Shown here: positions 24,046 through 34,468 of the stretch, one piece after another
Layout of the letters: the number at the start of each line of letters is the position of its first letter
How positions within the stretch are numbered: position 1 is the stretch's first letter
NCBI GenBank assembly: GCA_951217055.1
Contig: OX578282.1
Location: forward strand, 46,558,329 to 46,622,328
Length of the DNA stretch: 64,000 nt
Direction of reading: 5' to 3'
Origin: Gerris lacustris
Taxonomy: Eukaryota > Arthropoda > Insecta > Hemiptera > Gerridae
The notes under the pieces: model-generated
What the model was told of the DNA's origin: nothing
Databases searched by the model: none
What the model saw: the letters and a program-made list of their open reading frames with translations, nothing else
Program-made: the position numbers and the translations under genes

Positions 24046-27000
24046 CTTTAGTATTTATCATTCATTACGAGCTATTAGCTATTATTATTCATTTTTATTA
24101 ATTACATAATGTAATAAATCAAGTTTCAATAACCCCTTAATGATAAACAAGAAAATCACTCTATATTTAATAATTAATTTAATTTATAAATAATTATGCA
24201 TATATAATTTATTATTATTTCAATAATTAACCTTTTTACTCCAATGCTAATTATTACAGTGTTTTTATTTTAATTCATAGATGTCATATTAGTCTATTTT
24301 TCATAAGATATTATAGAAATATTATATTAAACTTATTATTTAAAAGTAACATTTGTACTACATTATATTATATATTACATTTTATTCTATGTATGTATAA
24401 ATACATTTAATACAAAATATAATCTGTAATATAAAGGCTGTTAAAAAAGTCTGGAAACTGTCAATTAACTCGGTATATAATAAAAAATAATATTACTGCT
24501 TATGCTTATACTTTTGTTACCTATATAGTTTTATATAGGTTTCAAAAAATCAATTGCATGGTAACTACTTCTCGCTCTTGATATAGCCCTTAAATTCCGT
24601 ATGAAGGAAGGGCAACTTTAAAACCCTAAATGGCACCCCCATTTTGTATGTCTTATTCGGGTATATGAGGGAGTTTAGTACCATTAATATCTTCTCAAGC
24701 ACTCAAGCAGACATATTTCTCTCATGTTGTAATATATATTATCTTTAATATTTAACATACTAGAGGTCAAATCTTTCTCACACAAAAAAGGCTTTGAAAG
24801 ATCGAACATTTTCGAGGATTTTTACTCATGAAAGGAGAGAAATGGTCCAAAGATACACCAGGTTTCTAAATTATTATTGTTTTCTTCGGTTATTAATATC
24901 TGCTCTTATAAAGACCTATCTTACCGTAACCTGTTTTTGTTTCAACTTATCAAACGACAAATGATTTTACTCCTGCATTTTAAGTCATTGGCAAGCAAGT
25001 TTGCATAGGAAACTAAACCTTCTACGAGGTTTTGGAGCTGAAATTACGCAGTCCACTGAAAGGATAAGAACGCCCAAGTGGAAAAACGACATTTGAATGA
25101 CTAAATAGTGACCACTGTTTTGGATTTAAACTCGGCCGAATGTCATACATTTGGAATGACATCATGTATCCTTTCAACTGCATTGACGATCCTAAAATAC
25201 TCAACATTATTCCTCTTCTCACGATTTGCTTGTTTTAGATTTCGATTTCAATCGGCAATTGGCATTCCTTGATGAATAAATCACCTAATTTTTTATTTTA
25301 TTTTTTTATGAGTCCCAATTATTAAAAAATGTAAGAATAGTTCTAACTTCTTTTTTTTTTGGTTTGTTTTTCTAATGTTACTACGTTTTTATTAGCTTGC
25401 TTTCTTGTTAGTTTGTTTGTTTGTCCAGTAAAAATCTTGCAATCGATTTCTAACTAACTTCCCGAGTAACAAGACATTTAAAACTTTTAGAATAGCTCAG
25501 AACTCGATGACAATGCATTATTTTAATACTTTCATCCATCTTTCAGCAAAATTGAATTCGTTTTCAGCAAATTGTGCTGTATGGAAAATTAGTTCGGGAA
25601 AAATCCGCAAGTTATTTTATTTGTTTTGGCATGTCCCATATTTACAATCTTTATTTTGACAGGTTTCAAATTTATGATTTATGGCAGAAAATTTAATAAC
25701 GTAGTATATAAAAAGTTCTTTTTATCTTGCAATTTTTAATATTAGGTCATTATTATAAAGAGGGATTAACCCCTAACATTACTCTATATTGTTATTCTAC
25801 TTCAATTCTGTCAAATTGTACTCAATCTATAGTCTATTGAGGGAGACGTCACACAAGAAAATAGTGTATTTTTTTCAAAATATCTAAATAAGTTTTCTCA
25901 AATAAAATTATATTGACGAAATCCAGCATTTAAAAAATATGAGCACTTCTATTGGTTTTTGTGTCGGTATACTTAAAGAACTTTTTTTATTCGTGATTTA
26001 TATTATATTATAGTACATTACGCGTTGAGTGCGGAAAGTAGAATTTTGCACCCGAGCGATAGCGAGGGTGGTAAAACCACACGAGCAATGCAAAATGCCG
26101 TTTTCGCACGAGTTGCGTACCTTACTTTATCTACGATTGTTAGATTTAAATAATAAATACAGAAAAAAATAAACTTGCTGTATGTAAGTTCGTATCTCTT
26201 CTCTTGATAAAGATGGCTTTAATCTTGAGTTGTATTTTTTGCCGAATTAATTATTTCTGGAGGAGTATTATTCTCTACATTTTCGTCAAAGCCACTTGAT
26301 TCATGCATTGTTTTTTACTAAAAACTCGATATAAACAGTTACTTTAATAGAAGAATAGCAAATTAGTTTTGTTAAATGTAAACAAACTCGCTAATTGTGC
26401 GTAAAGCTGAAGAATTCCTCTCCTTGGAATTGTTCAGGACTATGAGACGCACATGCGCAATGAGTTACAAGTACGTAAATAACCACTTTCTACGCATCTA
26501 AACAGAGATATAATGTTTATATTTCGGATCAATCGTAGATAAAATTATTTACGTTTCACAACATCGTAAACATGTTCTTTTTTTGAGTTTGTCTTAAGTT
26601 GAAATTGTCTAAGCCAACATTAGCATTGGTATTCCTTTTACTTCAACGTCTTAATCCGTAAGCCAAGCATCAGAGAGTTGCAGGTTTAAGTATGTCTTAT
26701 TGCACTTGAACTCCGATTCTGAGAAAAACTAGTATTCTTTAGACTTTTGAGCAGCGTTTCCCAACCTTTTTGATGCAGCGATCCTATACATTTCTCAATA
26801 ACATTAGCGCGACCCTCCCTTTAATATATACTGTATTGCATATTGCATACTCTAAGGATTGCAGGAATATACATGATCCCAAGAGCCTTAATTCTACTAA
26901 AATCGTTACTGCATTAGGAAGGAGGGACTGCAGGCTGATTTATTTAAAAAAATAAAATAAAATGATCACACTGATCATCTTAATACGGGTAATGTCCTTG

Positions 27001-27217
27001 CTTGGTTCGTTTCTTTTTTATTGTGTCAGTTTTTAATTCTATCAGTTTTGTATTATGTAAAGCGCCTACTAATTCCTGTACTCAAGTTGACGGGCTGATG
27101 GCCCTTTGTCGGAAGTGTAAAAAAAATAGAGATTTAAGCTTCCAGCAAATTTTATTAATCTTCCTTGCATACTCCTTATTTTGTTGCTTTATTTTTATCA
27201 ACCTTTCAAGTATTCAT
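24046..27217. other. No recognised gene; possible MITE traces
   Basis: Two spots resemble repeat ends. One is GGCTGTTAAAAAAGTCTGG near 24437. The other is a block from about 26016 with GCGTTGAGTGCGGAAAGTAG and CCCGAGCGATAGCGAGGG, with TACGTAAATAACCACTTTCTACGC near 26472 as a possible partner. Neither could be bounded. The rest is A+T-rich. Confidence 0.35.
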
Positions 27218-27630
27218 TTTTATTAGGGTCCGTAGGCAAAACCAAGGATCCTTATATTTCCCTGCGTGTCTGTCCGTCCGTCCTGTCGCCTGCTCTCACG
27301 GCTACACCTTTCGTCCGATCGCTTTGAAATTTGGTATGTATGTGTCTTGTACCTACCCACATATATTAAAAATATAGCAACTTAAAAAATATATTTTTTA
27401 AAAAAAATAGGGTAAAAAAACTTAGGGTTATTTTTTTTTTTTTTTTTTTTTTTTTCGACACCGTGAGGGGTATCATATGAAAGGGTACGTCGAGCTGATT
27501 ACAAAAATATATAATTCTTATTTTATAACTTTGATAGGGCGAGCGTAGGCAAGTTTGAAGTGGGTGTGAAACGTGTCCCTTCCCCCTCTATCTCGCTTAT
27601 GTGAAGTGCAAAAAATCTGAAAAAAGTCCT
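27218..27630 (+). repeat. AGGGTCCGTAGGC repeat family, copy A (3'-truncated)
   Basis: It opens with TTTTATTAGGGTCCGTAGGC and continues with a CTGTCCGTCCGTCC run, CTCACGGCTACACCTTTCGTCC, TTTGAAATTTGGTATGTATG, a long T tract, GACACCGTGAGGGGTATCAT and GGGTACGTCGAGCTGATTAC. It loses similarity to copies B (29573-30290) and C (49401-50071) at about 27630. Confidence 0.8.
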
Positions 27631-29220
27631 GTTAATTTGTCAGTATAGTTCTACAAAGACTTTTCGAGACCCTAAAATATGTTATCGTGACCCAATTTTG
27701 GTTCGTGAAACGCTGCTTTAGAGCACTTGATCTAAGCTGTACAATTCAATTAAATGTTGTAGTGTCAACTCAATAGGTATAAACAAATAATACTAAGTTA
27801 AAATTATATTATGAATTGAAGTAATAAGCAATATTCCAAACATTTTAAAGAAGTCACACAATATATTCGCACCTCAATCAGGTCCTTAATGAAATAGAAT
27901 TACTAATCATTTATGACTAAATCTATATTCATTTTAAGGGGCCATATAGAAGCACCATGGATATCATGGTAAAATTCTGATTTACTCTAATTGCTATAGA
28001 CAAATTATGATACTGAGGACAACAGGATTAATAGTACACTACAAAGTAAAATAATTATAATACTCCAAGGAAAGGAGCTTGCCCAAATATTATTTTTACT
28101 CAAAGTAAACAGTAGAGAGTATACACTGGACTGGACTGGACACTCTAGACATATTAGTTCCATTGCGGATACAAATATTTTATCCTTTTTATATATTTTT
28201 TTAAAAATATTTTCAATAAATATTCCCTTAAAACATCCACCAATCTTTCCCACATCAAAAACCGTAATAATTAACTCTGTTATGTGGAACATAATATTAC
28301 ATTATATAAACTTTATCTAGTTAGCGTTATAATATAATGCTATTTACTTTCCTTTAATGAGACACTACTGTAGTGTCACAATCACCCACGTGGTCTAAAC
28401 TCAAATGGAATTAAAAGAAGTTGAATAACAAAATGCCAGATGTTTATTAAAAAACTATGATCCTTTTGTATATATTTAGAGTTCTGAGCATGTACTTTTT
28501 TAAAAGCAAAAAAACAGAAGAAAACTGTACCTACAAATTAAAAATGGTAAACAACCGTTGCCAAAAAAATTATTTCAATTGTTAACCTTGTAATTATAAC
28601 TTACAAACGAAATATTTCTATGATCATTTAATTTATTCATAGTTCGAATAATGTGCGTCATTGGTATCAAACCCTAATGTACAATTTAAGTAACCTTGCA
28701 AAAAAATGGTAATGGAATTAGAAATGGAAAAAAAGATTTCAAACTAGAAGTGAAACTAGTTATTACTAGGCTTGAACATGTTTTTGAAGCACAAATGGTA
28801 GATGTTCCACCCTCATGTACCTTTTCATTCTAGCAGTCCCCCCAATTTGACAATGAAATAGGCTTATACTATTATTACTAACAATCTATGCACTAACTGC
28901 TGCCTACGTAAATCTACTATAATAGAACTATTACTAAATGCTACGTGATCGGAGAAATCAATACCTATAATTCACATTCTCCCTCATGCCTTATGGCAAT
29001 TCTAATAAATAATCGTTTAGGGTTGACACATAAGTTTGAGAGGAATTACCCAAAGTTTTCCAACTGTGATTTCGTAATATCTAATCTAAGGAAGTAATCG
29101 TGGCTCTGAAGAATGAGCTAAATTATAAAACCCCCTAACCCCCCCTGACCCTTCCCTACTTACGGAGAGTTTTAAACAAATTAAGAAGGGCAGGTTCTAC
29201 AATATTATCATCAGACTTGA
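27631..29220. other. No recognised gene
   Basis: A+T-rich with short frames and no visible structured repeat. Confidence 0.45.
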
Positions 29221-29221
29221 T

Positions 29222-29577
29222 AAAAATGTCTCTCCACGTAAATTTGAACTTTTTAATTAGCCAATGCAGCTTTCAGTCTTCATAAGGCCATCATCAGTTC
29301 CGAAATGTGGAAGAATTTTATAGTTACATTCGTAACAGGAATTGTAAAAGGTGAGTCTACTTCATGTCAGAGATCAACATAAGTCTCCACAGAGTCACAT
29401 GACCGAGTCATGTCGATGTCGGTCTCTGACATGAAGTAGACTCAACTTTTACTTATTCCCTGTTACTAATGCATCTATAATTCTTTCACATTTCGGCACT
29501 AATGATGGTCTTATGAAGGCTGAAAACTGCTTTGGCTAATTAAAAAGTTTAAGTTTACGTGGAAAGACACTTTTATT
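29222..29577. repeat. Inverted repeat with ~150-bp arms
   Basis: The left arm (TGTCTCTCCACGTAAATTTG, AATTAGCCAATGCAGC, CTTCATAAGGCCATCATCAG, GAGTCTACTTCATGTCAGAG) pairs in reverse order with the right arm ending TTACGTGGAAAGACAC. The loop is about 45 bp around 29375-29420. The right arm runs straight into the start of AGGGTCCGTAGGC copy B at 29573. Confidence 0.85.
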
Positions 29578-30290
29578 AGGGTCCGTAGGCAAACCAAAGA
29601 CCCTTATATTTTCCTGCGTGTGACTGTCCGTCCGTCCTCTCGCGTGCTCTCACGGCTACACCTTTCGTCCGATCACTTTGAAATTTGGCATGTATGTGTC
29701 TTGTACCTGCCCACATATTTTAAAAATATAGCGACTTAAAAAATATATTTTTTAAAAAAAATAGGGTAAAAAAACTTAAGGGTTAATTTTTTTTTTTTTT
29801 TATTCGACACCGTGAGGGGTATCATATGAAAGGGTACGTCGAGCTGATTACAAAAATATATAATTCTTTGGTTATAACTTTGATAGGGCGTAGGCGAGTT
29901 TGAAGCGGGTTTGAAACGCCCCCCCCCCTCTATCTCGCTTATGTGAAGTGCAAAAAATCTGAAAAAAATCCTGAACATTCTTCGACCAAAAGTAAAGAAA
30001 CCACTTTTTGGAAATTTCGAAAAAACTATTATTTTATTTTTTATTGACAAAATACGTTTTTTTTATAATTATGGTCTTTTCGATGTATTTATATGGTTGT
30101 AGTTCGGTTCCGTGGCAAAAAAATACTTTATCAGAGTGTGTTTTGAGAATATCAGACCCTTAGAATGGTTCAAAGTAAGCTTTTTAGCATTTTTAAAAAA
30201 GACTGTTTACACACTTTACAGTTAAACACTATATAGTGTGGCCTACGGACCCTCGCTGTGTGCTGACTAGCACACACTTGACCTGTTTAT
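29573..30290 (+). repeat. AGGGTCCGTAGGC repeat family, copy B (near full length)
   Basis: Starts TTTTATTAGGGTCCGTAGGC and ends with GCCTACGGACCC, the inverted complement of its head. CGCTG, then the hairpin TGTGTGCTGACTAGCACACA and CTTGACCTG, follow. Its first 400 bp match copy A closely and its whole length matches copy C. No transposase frame is seen, so it is non-autonomous and its class is unresolved. Confidence 0.82.
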
Positions 30291-31807
30291 TATTCCTTAA
30301 GATGACCACCATAGACTCTCCCATATCTAACAATGTTAGATTCTACGTTATCCTGTAAATGTGCACCTTAGAAGAACACAGGTATGAGGGAAAATGACTC
30401 AACGAAAGAAAGTAACAACATGAAAGGACCTCACAATAATGCTATTAAGTTAAGACGCAAAATAAAGTTTAATAATAGTTCATAGATATGTCAAAGTTGA
30501 CGCAGTTTACACTCTAGACTCTAGATTGCACCAAGTCGGCCGAAACTTCAACACTGTACTCGAACCAGTCTAGAGTGCTAATTCAATTCAATGGATTTGA
30601 TTCCATCTGCAAAACTCTTGCGTTTGTTTTTTGTTTAATTCAAGTTCTTCTAAACTCAATGAATTATTTTTCATGTAACCGTTCAATATGTGAAATCACG
30701 AATCTTGTCATTAGGAGGGATGAGGTTCACCACAACTTTCCTCTACCCTGCTGTACCACCAGCACCAGTTACGTATACATTCAAATCCTCAAATTTACAG
30801 AATTTCCAACATTAAATGATTCAATTATGCATTTATGAATCGACCTTTGTGTTAATTAATGTTTCCCAGGCGTAGATCCAACATACACACCATTGTTCAA
30901 ATAATACGTGTATACATTCAAAACATATATACTTACATGAATATTCGAGTTAAACCTAATATATACTAACTTACTACACCATTGTTACCAATAATAATAG
31001 ATTTAACATGTATGAAGTATGAAACATTTATTGTACACACGTTTCAATCCTTCCTACGTCTGGTACATTATGATAAGGCTTGATTATACCATTAAAATAT
31101 TTGAACACCTTTTTAATGAGTTCACGCGTTTATTATTATATTTTGTTTAAATAGTCTATTTCTTAAATAAAGTACAAGTTAAATTAACGAATGTTCTTAA
31201 ACTTATTTATTTTTATTTATTTTATTTATTTATTTATTTATAATTTTTTATGAGCCCCTAAACAGCAAAATAGCCACAGGTAGGGCGCTCAGAAATACAA
31301 GCGTTAACTAGCATAGACAAAAAAAAAAAATAGCAAAATTAACTAAAGTAACAGAAATAACAATAAATAAAATTAAAAGTTAAACATTGGTAAAAAAAAT
31401 AAGTTAAATATTAACAGCAAGTAACAATAAATATATAAAAACAAAACAAAAAAAATAAATAAAATAATAATTGCAGATCACTCAATAAAAATAAAGGGAC
31501 AAGTAGAACGATTTATGACTTTTTAAAATTAAATATAATATTTTTTTAAACTCCACTAGAATACCAATTAGAGTATGTGTTGTATTAAGTTTTTTTCATA
31601 GAAGAAAATAATCGTAAAATCCTTTCCATAAACCATAAAATAATACATACAATAACTTCCTTTAAATTAATAGTAGGAGTATAATTTATTATTATAACTA
31701 TGAATTTATTAAATAGTTAAGTGGCCTTTTTCTCCAATATGTTATACTATAATGTTTAAATGGTCACGAATTATAAAAATATAAAAGTATCAGAATAAAT
31801 GCTGACA

Positions 31808-31809
<2 letters not shown>
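30291..31809. other. No recognised gene; TTTA-rich retroposon-like end
   Basis: A (TTTA)n-like tract at about 31199-31240 is followed by ATGAGCCCCTAAACAGC and AGGGCGCTCAG. This could be the tail of a minus-strand retroposon. A similar TTTATTTATTTATTTGTGC junction occurs near 58895. The 87-codon frame at 30575-30838 shows no domain. Confidence 0.35.

Positions 31810-31870
<61 letters not shown>
31810..31870. repeat. (AT)n microsatellite, about 61 bp
   Basis: Uninterrupted AT dinucleotide run. Confidence 0.95.
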
Positions 31871-31873
<3 letters not shown>

Positions 31874-32828
31874 AGAAAGATATGGAACAGAAAACCGGTT
31901 GAAAGCACTTAGATCTTATCTCCTAGACCATAATTTTACAACACAAGTATGAGAAAGTAAAAGGAACAATTGTTCATATATTCGAGGTTGTTTATATAAT
32001 AAGGTAATAGTAGTACAATTGTTGGAAGTACCTTAATTGTTTTTAGGTAAATCGTATCTTAAATATAATCTTAAAGAATTATTTATCACTGTAAGATTAG
32101 TGAAAAGGTTTAAAATATTAATAGTTCATGGTTAAATTAAATCAAATACATTTCCAGATTACCATACCTCAACTTGAGGTTGGATACATTTTTTTTTTTA
32201 TAATATTTTATCTTATATTGTTTTTTAATAAAAAAAAACAAACTTATCAGCTTTGAAGTAAAAGCATAAAATAACGAACAAAAAGAAAACGTAAATTTTT
32301 GGAGACAGACCCCATGGATTGTACTAAAAGGAAGTCCCAGCGGAACTAGACCCTGGGGCCTCGAGGCAGGAAATTCTGACCCCAAACTTCTATCTCGTTG
32401 TAGCTGACACTCCCAGCTGACCTTACCCACCAATTCATGTAATTTAAAAAATTCAAAAAACAAAAACTTAAATAAATAAATAACAATAGACCAGAGATGG
32501 TTTGTTCTTATTAATAGAACATAAATTATAAATATTTATGGAAGCACTGTAAAGTACAAACAACAATATAAATAAAAATTATATGTATAATAATTTCAGG
32601 ATATGTTATTTACTTAATTTTCGTATTTCAATGTTTTCAATTGAAGCATACATACATTGTGAGTCCAAGTTTTCAAATCACATTCGTCAAAAATTAAAAT
32701 CAGTGCAACAAACTTATATGAAAAATAAAATTTAGAAGTTTTTCTCTGCATATCACAAAATAATTGTAAATTTATTTAAAAATTAATATGGAAGTTCAAA
32801 AATCTACTATAGAAAATTCACGAAACAA
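31871..32828. other. No recognised gene
   Basis: A G+C-richer patch at 32295-32430 (with CCCTGGGGCCTCGAGG) stands out from the A+T background and supports a 108-codon minus frame at 32137-32463. The patch could be a repeat fragment. I recognise no domain. Confidence 0.35.
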
Positions 32829-32930
32829 TTTATAGGCGGACACTTTTTTAAATATGAATGTGTGTGTATATATATATACATATATATATATACACACACA
32901 TTCATATTTAAAAAAGTGTCCGCCTATAAA
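32829..32930. repeat. Palindrome, 102 bp
   Basis: The left arm TTTATAGGCGGACACTTTTT, followed by AAATATGAATGTGTGTG and a TA run, is mirrored as its complement to TCCGCCTATAAA. The arms are essentially perfect through about 50 bp each, including non-repetitive sequence. This is not simply a microsatellite. Confidence 0.9.
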
Positions 32931-33060
<130 letters not shown>

Positions 33061-33086
33061 CACCAAGGGATGTGCCACGCAAACGA

Positions 33087-33550
33087 GGCACATAGGAACT
33101 GTTCCAACATCAGACATTACGTCAATAAGATGTTGGCTCGGCATTCCGCCATGTCCTCTATCGTTTCGTTGCGTCCGACTCATTAGGGGCCCGACGATGA
33201 AAGGTTGGAAGATCTAAGGACCATGAGATGTCTCCATTTCTGCTAATGAGGTTATTTGGGTAACAACCATTACTGATTTTTTTAAAAAATGTACTTTTTT
33301 GTTATAATTTAATTTCCACTTTCATAGTTTAATTTATTTTTCACAATAAATGTTTAAATTTAGTTGCCTAATTTGTTGTCCCTTTGAAATCATGCAGTTT
33401 GACTGGATCACCCAGTATATTTATTATTTACTCGCGTCCGACTCATCAGGGGGATGAGTCGGACGCGAAGAAACGATGCAGGACATGGTGGAATGCCGAG
33501 CCAACATCTTATTGACGTAATGTCTGATGTTGGAACAGTTCCTATGTGCC
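33087..33550. repeat. Inverted repeat, 97-bp arms and ~270-bp spacer
   Basis: The arm 33087-33183 (GGCACATAGGAACTG ... GCGTCCGACTCAT) is matched in reverse complement by 33454-33550 with only about five mismatches. A separate short palindrome (33434-33466, GCGTCCGACTCAT / ATGAGTCGGACGC) sits at the inner edge of the right arm. The spacer holds A+T-rich sequence with GACTGGATCACCCAGTATA near 33400, which looks like the end of another element. There is no ORF of note. Confidence 0.85.
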
Positions 33551-33554
33551 ACGC

Positions 33555-33697
33555 AAGCGTGGTACGCTTAACAAAATCATCTACCCATTTATATGGTGAT
33601 GCAGGGTGACCTCCTAGTGTGGGACCTATTGCCGGGGGCTCGAACCTGGATCTCCAGCCTAAGAAGCGAAGGCGGTAACTTGGGCTACCGGAGGCAA
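33555..33697 (-). mobile_element. tRNA-derived SINE (second family)
   Basis: Read on the minus strand it begins GCCTCCGGTAGCCCAAGTTA, giving box A. Box B GGTTCGAGCCCC lies at 33635-33648 on the complementary strand. The head differs from that of the SINE at 45942-46129, so this is another family. The body runs toward about 33555, and no poly(A) tail is obvious. Confidence 0.6.
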
Positions 33698-33723
33698 AAA
33701 TACATTATTGGGTTTACAGAATA

Positions 33724-34465
33724 TACAGGGTGACTGGCGTTGTGAAAAAATTAAGTGCGTTGTTCTACACATCAGGGAATACAAAAAACGCTATATAAAT
33801 CATGGGTCAAATATTAACTGTTTTCCCATAAGTTCAAATTTTATGTTTTTTTTGAGATCGAATGCCTTTGCTCATAAAAACACTAATTGCTCCAAAAGTA
33901 TAAAAGCTAGAACAAAATTTTTGGTTTCGTTGTTAAGCTGACAAAATTTCTTACAAGAAAAGTGTAATTTTCATTTTCATTCCCTCAAATTACATGACAA
34001 AAAATGTATACAAATGTTATTTTTAAGAAAAAATTAAAAAATCTTTATTCTTTGAGGTTCCATAACTTAGAATAGAACTGAGATTAAACTGTTCGGACTT
34101 CAGGAAAAACTTAACTAAGTTACGGAACCACAAAGAAAAAAGATTTTTTTATTTTTTCTTAAAAATAACATTTGTATACATTTTTTGTCATGTAATTTGA
34201 GGGAATGAATATGAAAATAACACTTTTCTTATAGGAAATTTTGTCAGCTTTACAACGAAACCAAAAATTTTGTTCTAGCTTTTATACTTTTGGAGCAATT
34301 AGTGTTTTTATGAGCAAAGGCATGCGATCTTAAAAAAATCATAAAATTTGAACTTATGGGAGAATGGTTAATATTTGACCCATGGTTTATATATTGTTTT
34401 TTGTAGCCCCTGAGGCGAAGAACAACCTACTTCATTTTTTCACATATAACGCCAGCCACCCTGTA
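33724..34465. mobile_element. Fold-back MITE with ~350-bp inverted arms
   Basis: The element starts TACAGGGTGACTGGCGTT and ends with the complement, AACGCCAGCCACCCTGTA. The two arms (about 33724-34068 and 34120-34465) are complementary throughout with scattered mismatches. The unpaired centre is about 50 bp. TA dinucleotides flank both ends, so a TA target duplication is possible. There is no coding capacity. Confidence 0.88.
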
Positions 34466-34468
34466 TAT

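Noticed and set aside
23742..24051. Three overlapping frames rich in Pro, Arg and Ser
   Set aside because: They come from the G+C-rich repeat fragment beside the poly(G) tract; no domain, and open in several frames at once.
25022..25222. Possible mariner transposase fragment
   Set aside because: The translation lacks any mariner or Tc1 motif that I can recognise.
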